Origin: Candidatus Peribacter sp. UBA6535
GTDB lineage: Bacteria; Patescibacteriota; Gracilibacteria; Peribacterales; Peribacteraceae
Length of the DNA: 17,201 nucleotides
Reading direction: 5' to 3'
NCBI GenBank assembly: GCA_002436205.1
Contig: DJKT01000049.1
Coordinates: 1 to 17,201, forward strand
The position numbers and the translations under genes were made by a program. Below are positions 11,900 to 17,201 of the stretch, piece after piece. The notes beneath the pieces were generated by a model, which did not search any database, had not been told where the DNA came from, and saw only the letters and a program-made list of their open reading frames with translations. Numbering within the stretch: position 1 is the stretch's first letter; every line of letters starts with the position of its first letter.

Positions 11900-12297
11900 T
11901 GGCTGAAGTCAAAGCGAAACCAAAGGCAAAGAAAAAGAAGATTAAGAGAAGTCTTCCCAAGGCTCGTGTGTGTATTCACGCAGGTGAGAACAATACGATT
12001 GTTACCTTTACAGATTTTGAAGGAAACAAGTTGGGAGGAAGCTCTTCCGGTGCATGTGGTTTTAAAGGAACACGAAAGTCTACACCGTATGCAGCAAAGA
12101 TTGCTGCAGAGACTGCGGTGGAAGCTGTTGCCGGTTACAACATTGAATCTGTACAGGTAGAAGTGAGCGGTCTGGGACCTGGACGTGAACAGGCTATCCG
12201 CGGTATTCAAGGAGCAGGACTTAACCTCGACGCAATTATTGATAATACCCCCGTTCCCCATGGTGGTTGTCGTCCCCCAGGACGTCGCCGCGTGTAA
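11899..12297 (+). CDS. rpsK: 30S ribosomal protein S11 (uS11)
   Basis: 132 residues: a Lys-rich N-terminus (to 18), ARVCIHAGENNTIVTFTDFEGN, SSGACGFKGTRKSTPYAA, VSGLGPGREQAIRGIQGAGL, and the C-terminal TPVPHGGCRPPGRRRV. S11 lines the platform near the E-site codon. The asparagine of the usual PHNGCRPP (Asn119 in E. coli, converted to isoaspartate there) is Gly122 here, so that modification cannot occur. The start overlaps rpsM. Confidence 0.97.
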   Translation: MAEVKAKPKAKKKKIKRSLPKARVCIHAGENNTIVTFTDFEGNKLGGSSSGACGFKGTRKSTPYAAKIAAETAVEAVAGYNIESVQVEVSGLGPGREQAIRGIQGAGLNLDAIIDNTPVPHGGCRPPGRRRV

Positions 12298-12311
12298 TTC
12301 TCTTATTTTTT

Positions 12312-12929
12312 ATGAAGTTTACTGGACCAAAAGCAAAGCGCTGTCGAAGACAAGGAACCAATATCTATGGTTCTGATAAGTACGACAAGATCCTGCAACG
12401 CAAGCCATACGGACCCGGCAAGGGCCCGCGTACTCGTGGTAAGCGCCCCAGTGAATACGGAAAGCAGCTTCTCGAGAAGCAGAAGGCGCGTGATATGTTC
12501 GGACTTTCCGAGCGTCAATTTATTCGTCTTTACAAGAGTGCAGCAGCTTCCAAAGAGCAAACGGGTGAGAAGCTCCTCAATCTTTTGGAGCGCCGTCTCG
12601 ATAACACTCTGTACCGTGCAGGTTTTGCACTGACCAGACTTCAGTCACGTCAGTTCGCAAGCCACGGACTCTTTACCGTTAATGGTGTGCGTGTCACATC
12701 TCCTTCATACAGATTGAAGGAAGGTGACATTGTGGAGATACGGTCAAAGAGCAAAAATTCGTCAGTATTTTCTCCTATCATGGAGGCGCATGAGAAATAC
12801 ATGCCACCTTCATGGCTAAAGGTTGATGTTGCTAACCTCAAATTCGAGGTAACAGGTCAGCCAGAAGCCGATGACTTCGAGCAGGCAATCGACGTACGCC
12901 AAGTCATTGAATATTACTCACGTCGATAA
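12312..12929 (+). CDS. rpsD: 30S ribosomal protein S4 (uS4), zinc-free type
   Basis: 205 residues from ATG 12312: MKFTGPKAKRCRRQGTN at the start, KPYGPGKGP, SEYGKQLLEKQKARDMFGLSERQF, LLNLLERRLDNTLYRAGFA, and the S4 RNA-binding domain (SRQFASHGLFTVNGVRVTSPSYRLKEGDIVEIR). There is no Cys4 zinc site at the N-terminus. S4 is a primary 30S assembly protein and the usual alpha-operon autoregulator. The gene is preceded by a T-rich stretch without Shine-Dalgarno sequence. In-frame codons upstream to 12267 encode unrelated residues overlapping rpsK and are not used. Confidence 0.96.
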   Translation: MKFTGPKAKRCRRQGTNIYGSDKYDKILQRKPYGPGKGPRTRGKRPSEYGKQLLEKQKARDMFGLSERQFIRLYKSAAASKEQTGEKLLNLLERRLDNTLYRAGFALTRLQSRQFASHGLFTVNGVRVTSPSYRLKEGDIVEIRSKSKNSSVFSPIMEAHEKYMPPSWLKVDVANLKFEVTGQPEADDFEQAIDVRQVIEYYSRR

Positions 12930-12954
12930 CCTTCTTCTCTTCCCTCTCTTAGCT

Positions 12955-13950
12955 ATGCACATCATTCAGGAAGAAATCGGCCTCCCAATATTCTCCGCTC
13001 AAACCGGCGGTGGTACGGGGGACGACTCTCACAAGGTCTTTACCATCGGACCACTTCCTCCCGGGTTCGGTATGACGCTTGGTAACGCTATGCGTCGCGT
13101 ACTTCTTTCCAGCCTCCCTGGAGCTGCTGTCACCTCTATGCGAATGAAAGGTGTTCAGCATGAGTACAGCACCGTCAAAGGTGTTCGCGAATCTGGTATT
13201 GATATCGCCCTTAACCTCAAGGGTCTCAAACTTCGCAAGTTTAATAAAGATTCCGAAGTCATAACCCTCAAGGGTAAAGGACCTGGAACACTCACTGCTA
13301 AAGATCTTCAGGTATCTTCGGATATCGAAGTGCTTGACCCAGAGCATGAGATTCTCACCCTTGAAAAGGCCGGTGAGATAGAACTCAGCATTACCGTAGA
13401 GAAAGGCGTGGGATACAGCCCAGCAGCCGATCGCAATAAGAAAAATAACGAACCGGGTCTTGTGCACATCGATGCAATATTTAGCCCCGTAACCAAGGTA
13501 CAGTTCGAAGTAGATGCTGCCCGTGTTGGTCAGCGTACAGACCTCGAAAAGTTGAGCCTCGATGTAGAGACCAATGGTTCTCTTACAGCAGAAGAGGCCG
13601 TGCAGTTTGCATCACAGCTTCTCAAGAGTTACTTCGAGTACTTCGGAAGTTCCGAGAAGGTAGTGGAGAGTGACTTTATTGCTGACTTCTCTCGTGCAGG
13701 TGCACAGGTTACAGAAGAGGGTGAGGCAGCTCCTGTGAAAGAGAGCTACACCCCAATTGAGATCCTCAACTTCTCACCACGAACACTCAATGCGTTGATT
13801 AATGCAGGTGTTGGTTCTATCGAGCAGCTTACCAAGTGTAGTGAAGCAGGTCTTAGCAACTTCCGTGGCTTTGGTGCCAAGGCACTTGATGAGGTAAACG
13901 ACACGCTTGCAGAGCGTGGATTAGCTCTTTCCGATGATGACGAAAAGTAG
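12955..13950 (+). CDS. rpoA: RNA polymerase subunit alpha
   Basis: 331 residues from ATG 12955. The N-terminal dimerisation domain shows FTIGPLPPGFGMTLGNAMRRVLLSSLPGAAVT, GVQHEYSTVKGVRE, and VDAARVGQRTDLEKLSLDVETNGSLTAEEAV. The C-terminal domain spans about 262-325: PIEILNFSPRTLNALINAGVGSIEQL and FRGFGAKALDEV, retaining the Arg and Asn equivalent to E. coli R265 and N268 and the K298 equivalent that touch UP elements and activators. The upstream alternative at 12871 lies within rpsD and is rejected. The leader is pyrimidine-rich with no Shine-Dalgarno sequence. Confidence 0.98.
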   Translation: MHIIQEEIGLPIFSAQTGGGTGDDSHKVFTIGPLPPGFGMTLGNAMRRVLLSSLPGAAVTSMRMKGVQHEYSTVKGVRESGIDIALNLKGLKLRKFNKDSEVITLKGKGPGTLTAKDLQVSSDIEVLDPEHEILTLEKAGEIELSITVEKGVGYSPAADRNKKNNEPGLVHIDAIFSPVTKVQFEVDAARVGQRTDLEKLSLDVETNGSLTAEEAVQFASQLLKSYFEYFGSSEKVVESDFIADFSRAGAQVTEEGEAAPVKESYTPIEILNFSPRTLNALINAGVGSIEQLTKCSEAGLSNFRGFGAKALDEVNDTLAERGLALSDDDEK

Positions 13951-13968
13951 TACAGTCTCCCATCCATT

Positions 13969-14367
13969 ATGCGTCACCGACGATCCAGAAACAGGCTAAA
14001 GCAGAAACCCGCTCACGCGAGGATGGTCAAGCGTAATTTGCTGACATCACTACTGCTCTATGAGTCTGTACGCACGACAAAAAAGCGAGCAGCGGTTATC
14101 GCTCCTCAGGTAGATAAGCTGATTAACTACGCAAAGACGCATAGTCCACATGTGGCGATCCGTCACATCAATAAAACAGTGACAGATACCAATGCGAGCA
14201 AGAAGATTATGGAAGTGTTTATCAAGCGCTACGCCAAAAAGAACTCTGGTCTTACCCGCACAGTTGTAGCAGGTTTCCGTGAAGGAGATGGAGCGCAGGT
14301 CGTAGATCTCAGCCTGGTAGAAGGCGAGGCTGTTGAAGCCCCCACTCCTACAACCCCGAAAAAATAA
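13969..14367 (+). CDS. rplQ: 50S ribosomal protein L17 (bL17)
   Basis: 132 residues: MRHRRSRNRLKQKPAHARMVKRNLLTSLLLYESVRTTKKRA is the diagnostic N-terminus, followed by A..VDKLI.YAK and the GLTRTVVAGFREGDGAQVVDLSLVE C-terminal strand. L17 sits near the exit tunnel. It ends in a short EAPTPTTPKK tail. It lies directly after rpoA as in the classic alpha operon, and its stop overlaps the rplM start (TAATG). Confidence 0.97.
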   Translation: MRHRRSRNRLKQKPAHARMVKRNLLTSLLLYESVRTTKKRAAVIAPQVDKLINYAKTHSPHVAIRHINKTVTDTNASKKIMEVFIKRYAKKNSGLTRTVVAGFREGDGAQVVDLSLVEGEAVEAPTPTTPKK

Positions 14368-14795
14368 TGAAAACTACCCATCTAAAACCGGCAGATCCAC
14401 AGTGGATTTTAGTTGATGCAGAAGGCCAGAACCTCGGCCGTCTCTCTACGAAGATCGCAACAATTCTCCGCGGAAAGCACAGAGCGAGCTTTAGCCCACA
14501 TCAGTTGTGTGGAGATCACGTTATTGTGATTAATGCAGAGAAACTCTTCTTCCACCCTACAAAGCACCGCCGAAAGATTTACGTAAAGCACACAGGATAC
14601 TTGGGACATCTAAAAACATGGTCTCTCAAGGAGATGATAGAAAAGAAGCCAACGGAAATGATTGAAAAGGCAGTGAAGGGAATGCTTCCAAAAAACCGTC
14701 TTTCGAAGCAGATGCTTAAGCGTTTGCATGTGTATGCAGGCCCAGAGCACCAACACGAAGCACAGAAGCCTCAACCTCTTACCGCAGCCAAATAA
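14367..14795 (+). CDS. rplM: 50S ribosomal protein L13 (uL13)
   Basis: 142 residues: WILVDAEGQNLGRLSTKIATILRGKHRASFSPHQLCGDHVIVINAEK, KIYVKHTGYLGHLK, and KAVKGMLPKNRLSKQMLKRLHVYAGPEHQHEAQKPQPL. This is full length and conventional. L13 is an early 50S assembly protein binding the 23S 5' domain. rplM and rpsI always travel together, and here they are fused to the end of the alpha operon. Confidence 0.97.
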   Translation: MKTTHLKPADPQWILVDAEGQNLGRLSTKIATILRGKHRASFSPHQLCGDHVIVINAEKLFFHPTKHRRKIYVKHTGYLGHLKTWSLKEMIEKKPTEMIEKAVKGMLPKNRLSKQMLKRLHVYAGPEHQHEAQKPQPLTAAK

Positions 14796-14797
14796 TC

Positions 14798-15205
14798 ATG
14801 ACAGCAGCTACTAAATCTCAGTACTTCTACTCTGCCGGAAAGCGCAAGACTGCAATTGCACGTGTAAAGCTTTTCGATGGTGGAAAAGGAGATATCACGA
14901 TCAATGGAAAGGCTATCCGTGAGTACTTCCCTACAAATGTACATGTCGAAAATGCTCTTGCACCACTGCGCATTACCGACAATAACAAGAAGTTCAACGC
15001 CGAGATTTCTGTAAAAGGTGGAGGAAAATCTGCTCAGAGTGATGCTGTCCGCCATGGGTTAAGCCGATCACTTCTTCTTGTAGATCCAGAGCTCCGTCCG
15101 GTGCTCAAGCGCGAAGGATTCCTTCGCCGTGATGCGCGTATTAAAGAGCGCAAAAAGCCAGGACTCAAAGGAGCGAGGCGTGCACCACAGTTTAGTAAGC
15201 GATAG
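14798..15205 (+). CDS. rpsI: 30S ribosomal protein S9 (uS9)
   Basis: 135 residues: YFYSAGKRKTAIARVKLFDGGKGDITINGK, FNAEISVKGGGKSAQSDAVRHGLSRSLLLVDPELRP, DARIKERKKPGLKGARRAPQFSKR. The C-terminal SKR reaches the P-site tRNA anticodon stem loop. It is the last gene of the ribosomal cluster. Its stop is 6 bp from the stop of the convergent minus-strand gene, with no terminator hairpin in between. Confidence 0.97.
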   Translation: MTAATKSQYFYSAGKRKTAIARVKLFDGGKGDITINGKAIREYFPTNVHVENALAPLRITDNNKKFNAEISVKGGGKSAQSDAVRHGLSRSLLLVDPELRPVLKREGFLRRDARIKERKKPGLKGARRAPQFSKR

Positions 15206-15211
15206 ATGTAT

Positions 15212-15589
15212 TTACGCCTCAGCAGTCTCCTTAAGATTTACTCCCATCTTTACGTAGAAGAGGGAAGTACCTTCTTCTGTATCTAAGATAAATCTTGCAT
15301 CAATAGTCGAAAGTTGCAGGATGGTCTGACACATCCTCAGAAGCATTTTTGGAGGGATTCCGATACCGGATTCCATGCACGTAGCACAGAGCCCTGCTGC
15401 ATCTTTAGCACGGAGGAAACGGTCTCCATTTGAAACGATTACACCCCGCAATTCCTGCTGGACGGTGAGGATGTAGTTCTCTATATACGGTTCCAAACTC
15501 TCTACAGGCATGCCTTTAAGCTCTGGAAGCACTTCCAGGATATCGAGATCCGAATGAATTGCGTGAGCGATGCAGGCATCTATAGACAT
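15212..15589 (-). CDS. Hypothetical protein convergent with rpsI
   Basis: 125 residues, cytoplasmic in appearance, with no signal peptide or membrane segment. I do not recognise the family. The N-terminal half is acidic and helical (DILEVLPELKGMPVESLEPYIENYILTVQQELRG), the middle holds AKDAAGLCATCMESGIGIPP with a single CxxC, and the end looks like alternating strands (ARFILDTEEGTSLFYVKMGVNLKE). It has its own extended -10 promoter and an about 30-nt leader without Shine-Dalgarno sequence. One CxxC pair alone does not prove metal binding or thiol chemistry. Confidence 0.72.
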   Translation of the reverse strand: MSIDACIAHAIHSDLDILEVLPELKGMPVESLEPYIENYILTVQQELRGVIVSNGDRFLRAKDAAGLCATCMESGIGIPPKMLLRMCQTILQLSTIDARFILDTEEGTSLFYVKMGVNLKETAEA

Positions 15590-15622
15590 TGTGTGTTGGG
15601 GTTTGTTTAAAGTAATCAGATT

Positions 15623-15631
15623 AGTATAGCA
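15623..15631 (-). promoter_or_regulatory. Extended -10 promoter of the minus-strand hypothetical gene
   Basis: On the minus strand TGCTATACT (TG-N plus TATACT, five of six) lies 33 nt before the ATG at 15589. A weak TTCCAA is 17 bp upstream (15646-15651). Confidence 0.5.
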
Positions 15632-15676
15632 AAAATTCCCTATTTTTGGAAGGGTGATATTTAGTGTAGAAATACC

Positions 15677-15704
15677 TTGTAGAGAGGCAATACCGTGCTA
15701 GGAT
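15677..15704 (+). promoter_or_regulatory. Promoter of the exported arginine-rich protein gene
   Basis: TTGTAG (15677-15682), a 16-bp spacer and TAGGAT (15699-15704), preceded by TGC to make an extended -10. The predicted start is about 25 nt before ATG 15736. It is back to back with the minus-strand promoter at 15623. Confidence 0.5.
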
Positions 15705-15735
15705 TGCTTTCCAATTGGATATTCCCACAATTCTT

Positions 15736-16149
15736 ATGCGTATATTTTCAATCGTTTTGGCACTGACAGTGCTGTTTCCAGTAGCAGCTCAGGCTGAAGA
15801 GCTTACGAATTCTCCACAGTTTCGATACCGCTCACACCGTACACGCGCTATCTCTCGTCCATCACATCGCTCTGTAGAGCGCAATACCCGCGCCTACCGC
15901 GCTGGAATGGCTGCAAGCAGGCGTGGATTTCAAAATCAATTACATCGCATCGAAGAAGCACGTGATGCTCTTCGTAAAGAGTACAGACGTGCAAATGCCC
16001 CTGTATATGATGTAAACCAGCAGGGATTTGTACCCTACAACTGGGGTCGCACACGTCGTCACGTACGACACTTGTACTGGCAGAATCACTTCCAGCAGGC
16101 ACCAGGAGCGAAGATTGGTGAAGGGTCTGCAGGAGAGGATCAAGAATAG
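15736..16149 (+). CDS. Small exported arginine- and histidine-rich protein
   Basis: 137 residues from ATG 15736, which places a clean Sec signal peptide at the N-terminus: MRIF, a hydrophobic core, and VAAQA before EEL as the cleavage site near residue 20. A TTG at 15715 would add seven residues before the basic n-region and is less likely. The mature part of about 117 residues holds about 20 Arg and several His, clustered as YRSHRTR, SRPSHRS, KEYRR and GRTRRHVRH, with a helical middle (NQLHRIEEARDALRKEYRRA) and an acidic end. I do not recognise a family. Its charge suggests an envelope protein that binds polyanions such as DNA or wall polymers; that is inference only. Confidence 0.75.
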   Translation: MRIFSIVLALTVLFPVAAQAEELTNSPQFRYRSHRTRAISRPSHRSVERNTRAYRAGMAASRRGFQNQLHRIEEARDALRKEYRRANAPVYDVNQQGFVPYNWGRTRRHVRHLYWQNHFQQAPGAKIGEGSAGEDQE

Positions 16150-16173
16150 TTTGTAATCTGTATTACGACAGAG

Positions 16174-16205
16174 AGGCATGAGTTCGGTATACTGCACTCA
16201 TGCCT
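16174..16205. promoter_or_regulatory. Inverted repeat around the -10 of the Crp/Fnr gene
   Basis: AGGCATGAGT (16174-16183) and ACTCATGCCT (16196-16205) are perfect 10-bp inverted arms separated by 12 bp. The gap holds TATACT (16188-16193), and the right arm contains an ATG at 16200, six bases after the -10. A weak -35-like ACGACA lies 17 bp upstream (16165-16170). Arm centres are 22 bp apart, two helical turns, which suits a dimeric autoregulator. Confidence 0.55.
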
Positions 16206-16265
16206 TGACCACCCCTTTGGTACTTAAAGAATATAGAGCTCTTTAAAGGACTTTCTGACGAAGAT

Positions 16266-16889
16266 ATGATGGAGCTTCTCGAAGGAATGCTTCATAGCCA
16301 GCATGAGAATAAGCATTTTCTCTATACCCCGGAAGATGCAGTAGAAAATGTCTTCATCCTTAAAGAGGGAGAGGTAACACTCTATAAATCTATTGATGGG
16401 AAGAAGATTATCCTCGATGTCTTAAAGCCCGGGGCTGTTTTTGGGAATATAGGATTTGACCCAGGTAGTGGCGAAAAACACTTCGCAGAAATTACCCAAA
16501 AGGCCTATATCTGCACCTTGCCACATGATTTCTTTTTGCAAATCATCCAGAAGAGGCCAGATATAGCTTTGCAAGCCTTGAAGGTACTTTCTAAACGTGT
16601 TTCACAGTATGAGATGCAGATTCGTACTCTTAGTGCCCTGCAAGCGCGTGATCGGATTCTTGCAACTGTACATCTTCTCAATGAGAAAGAAGATAACAGC
16701 ATTCTTCCTCCTGTTTTACGCACGAATACCAAGATCACGCATGAGAGATTGGGAAATATGACAGGGCTTACCAGAGAAACTGTTACAAAGCAGCTTGCTG
16801 AGCTGGAGAAAGAGGGGCTCTTAAGCGTCGAAAAAAAGCATATCCGTCTTTCAGATACTGGTCAGAAAGCGGTGATGGCGATTGCGTAA
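16266..16889 (+). CDS. Crp/Fnr family transcriptional regulator, N-terminus in doubt
   Basis: 207 residues from ATG 16266. Residues 18-95 are a cyclic-nucleotide-binding-like beta roll (VFILKEGEVTLYKSIDGKKIIL, LKPGAVFGNIGF), 100-130 the dimer helix, and 152-195 a winged helix (THERLGNMTGLTRETVTKQLAELEKEGLL). The CAP-type cAMP residues (GE...RSA) and an FNR cysteine cluster are absent, so the ligand is unknown. The frame continues upstream with family-like PPLWYLKNIELFKGLSDED but no start codon, until ATG CCT TGA at 16200-16208. Either TGA truncates the original start or translation begins at 16266 and drops the first helix. It stops 2 bp from the convergent tRNA gene. Confidence 0.8.
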   Translation: MMELLEGMLHSQHENKHFLYTPEDAVENVFILKEGEVTLYKSIDGKKIILDVLKPGAVFGNIGFDPGSGEKHFAEITQKAYICTLPHDFFLQIIQKRPDIALQALKVLSKRVSQYEMQIRTLSALQARDRILATVHLLNEKEDNSILPPVLRTNTKITHERLGNMTGLTRETVTKQLAELEKEGLLSVEKKHIRLSDTGQKAVMAIA

Positions 16890-16891
16890 GC

Positions 16892-16967
16892 TGGAGCCAC
16901 CCGCGGGACTTGAACCCGCGACCTACGCGTTACGAGTGCGTTGCTCTACCAACTGAGCTAGGGTGGC
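16892..16967 (-). tRNA. tRNA-Thr, anticodon CGU
   Basis: Read on the minus strand: acceptor stem GCCACCC with GGGTGGC, U8-A9, D arm GCTC/GAGC, anticodon loop CTCGTAA (anticodon CGT, reading ACG), variable AGGTC, T arm GCGGG-TTCAAGT-CCCGC, discriminator T and encoded CCA. It is 76 nt long. The pair closing the anticodon loop is A31-C39, a mismatch. Its 3' end is 2 bp from the stop of the convergent regulator gene, so any read-through is antisense to that gene. Confidence 0.95.
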
Positions 16968-16979
16968 TTATCTTTATGG

Positions 16980-16985
16980 ATTATA
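16980..16985 (-). promoter_or_regulatory. -10 element of tRNA-Thr
   Basis: A perfect TATAAT on the minus strand, 12 nt before the first tRNA base, which predicts a 5' leader of about five bases. No good -35 is visible; an inverted repeat covers that region. Confidence 0.6.
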
Positions 16986-16990
16986 CAGGT

Positions 16991-17010
16991 GTTCCAAAAC
17001 CTTTTGGAAC
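16991..17010. repeat. 9-bp inverted repeat upstream of the tRNA-Thr -10
   Basis: GTTCCAAAA (16991-16999) and TTTTGGAAC (17002-17010) are perfect arms with a central CC. The repeat begins 5 bp upstream of the tRNA -10 and covers its spacer and -35 position, as an operator would. Confidence 0.45.
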
Positions 17011-17077
17011 TATTTATTCAGCTTACTTAAGCGAAAAATTTCTCTTTCATTTAGTTAGATTTTTCTGTTGGTTGCAT

Positions 17078-17086
17078 TGGTATAGT
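17078..17086 (+). promoter_or_regulatory. Extended -10 promoter of the last gene
   Basis: TGGTATAGT (TG-N plus TATAGT, five of six) is 22 nt before ATG 17109. No -35 is evident. The rest of the 16968-17108 gap is AT-rich and shows nothing further. Confidence 0.4.
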
Positions 17087-17108
17087 CAATCGCTTACGCT
17101 TACAACCC

Positions 17109-17201
17109 ATGCAAAAAACAGATGGAACAGCAGCGGCGACGAGGGCGGATCTTGAAGCACTGTGGATTCGTATCGATAAACGATTCGAACAAGTAGACAA
17201 A
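17109..17201 (+). CDS. Start of a probable coiled-coil protein, 3' end outside the window
   Basis: 31 codons from ATG 17109, open to the window end: MQKTDGTAAATRADLEAL then WIRIDKRFEQVDK. The DLEAL...RIDKRFEQVDK pattern is typical of small coiled-coil proteins built from repeats of this kind, some of which are phage- or membrane-associated; that likeness is loose. It has an extended -10 upstream and no Shine-Dalgarno sequence. Confidence 0.6.
   Translation, partial: MQKTDGTAAATRADLEALWIRIDKRFEQVDK

Noticed and set aside
12871..12954. Longer RpoA starting at 12871
   Set aside because: It would overlap rpsD by about 60 bp with unrelated residues; ATG 12955 gives the normal alpha N-terminus.
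15206..15211. Terminator between rpsI and the convergent gene
   Set aside because: Only six bases separate the stops and no hairpin with a T-run is visible on either side.
16200..16208. TGA read as Gly (code 25) or Trp (code 4) across the genome
   Set aside because: rplN, map and the DJ-1 gene end in TGA at exactly the family-typical C-terminus, so TGA is a stop.
16910..17155. Plus-strand ORF over the tRNA
   Set aside because: It reads through the tRNA-Thr gene and its promoter; the protein has no plausible features.

Overview
The window is a bacterial chromosome segment dominated by the distal part of the S10-spc-alpha ribosomal protein cluster. It starts inside rplP and runs through rpmC, rpsQ, rplN, rplX, rplE, rpsN, rpsH, rplF, rplR and rpsE. 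An insertion follows, and then rplO, secY, a small ORF, adk, map, a membrane-protein gene, infA, rpmJ, rpsM, rpsK, rpsD, rpoA, rplQ, rplM and rpsI. The sequence suggests a Candidate Phyla Radiation (Patescibacteria) bacterium, possibly of the Peregrinibacteria group. The reasons are the absence of rpmD (L30) between rpsE and rplO, a cysteine-free and unusually long L36, charged low-complexity tails on several ribosomal proteins, and near-absence of Shine-Dalgarno sequences. TGA ends several normal genes (rplN, map, the DJ-1 gene), so the TGA=Gly code of some Gracilibacteria relatives does not apply. The lineage call is an inference; no 16S rRNA is present.

Region by region: 1-4887 is a compact + strand ribosomal operon with TAATG or ATGA overlaps. 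4888-6892 breaks it at the site where L30 would sit. That stretch holds a three-hairpin intergenic element, a DJ-1/PfpI gene (+) and a convergent secreted SLH-CAP protein gene (-), whose 3' ends overlap by 11 bp. 6893-8619 is rplO-secY, probably with its own promoter. 8652-10882 carries a small ORF, adk, map and a polytopic membrane protein. 11026-15205 is the infA-to-rpsI block. 15212-17201 leaves the cluster: an unknown gene (-), a small exported arginine-rich protein (+), a Crp/Fnr-type regulator (+), tRNA-Thr(CGU) (-), and the start of a probable coiled-coil protein (+).

The most unusual signal is a family of three inverted repeats with an exact 7-bp internal period and unrelated core motifs: GTAT in adk-map, CGA in map-membrane protein, and an AGnnGnT-like core at the rpsQ 3' end. 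They fill intergenic gaps. In the third case the repeat runs through the rpsQ tail and its stop codon, where a 7-bp period cannot come from codon repetition.

No gene-free stretch exceeds 300 bases. The largest gaps are 4888-5042, 6766-6892, 10883-11025, 15590-15735 and 16968-17108, and each is described. I saw no convincing intrinsic terminator (GC hairpin plus T-run), no CRISPR array, no rRNA and no transposase.
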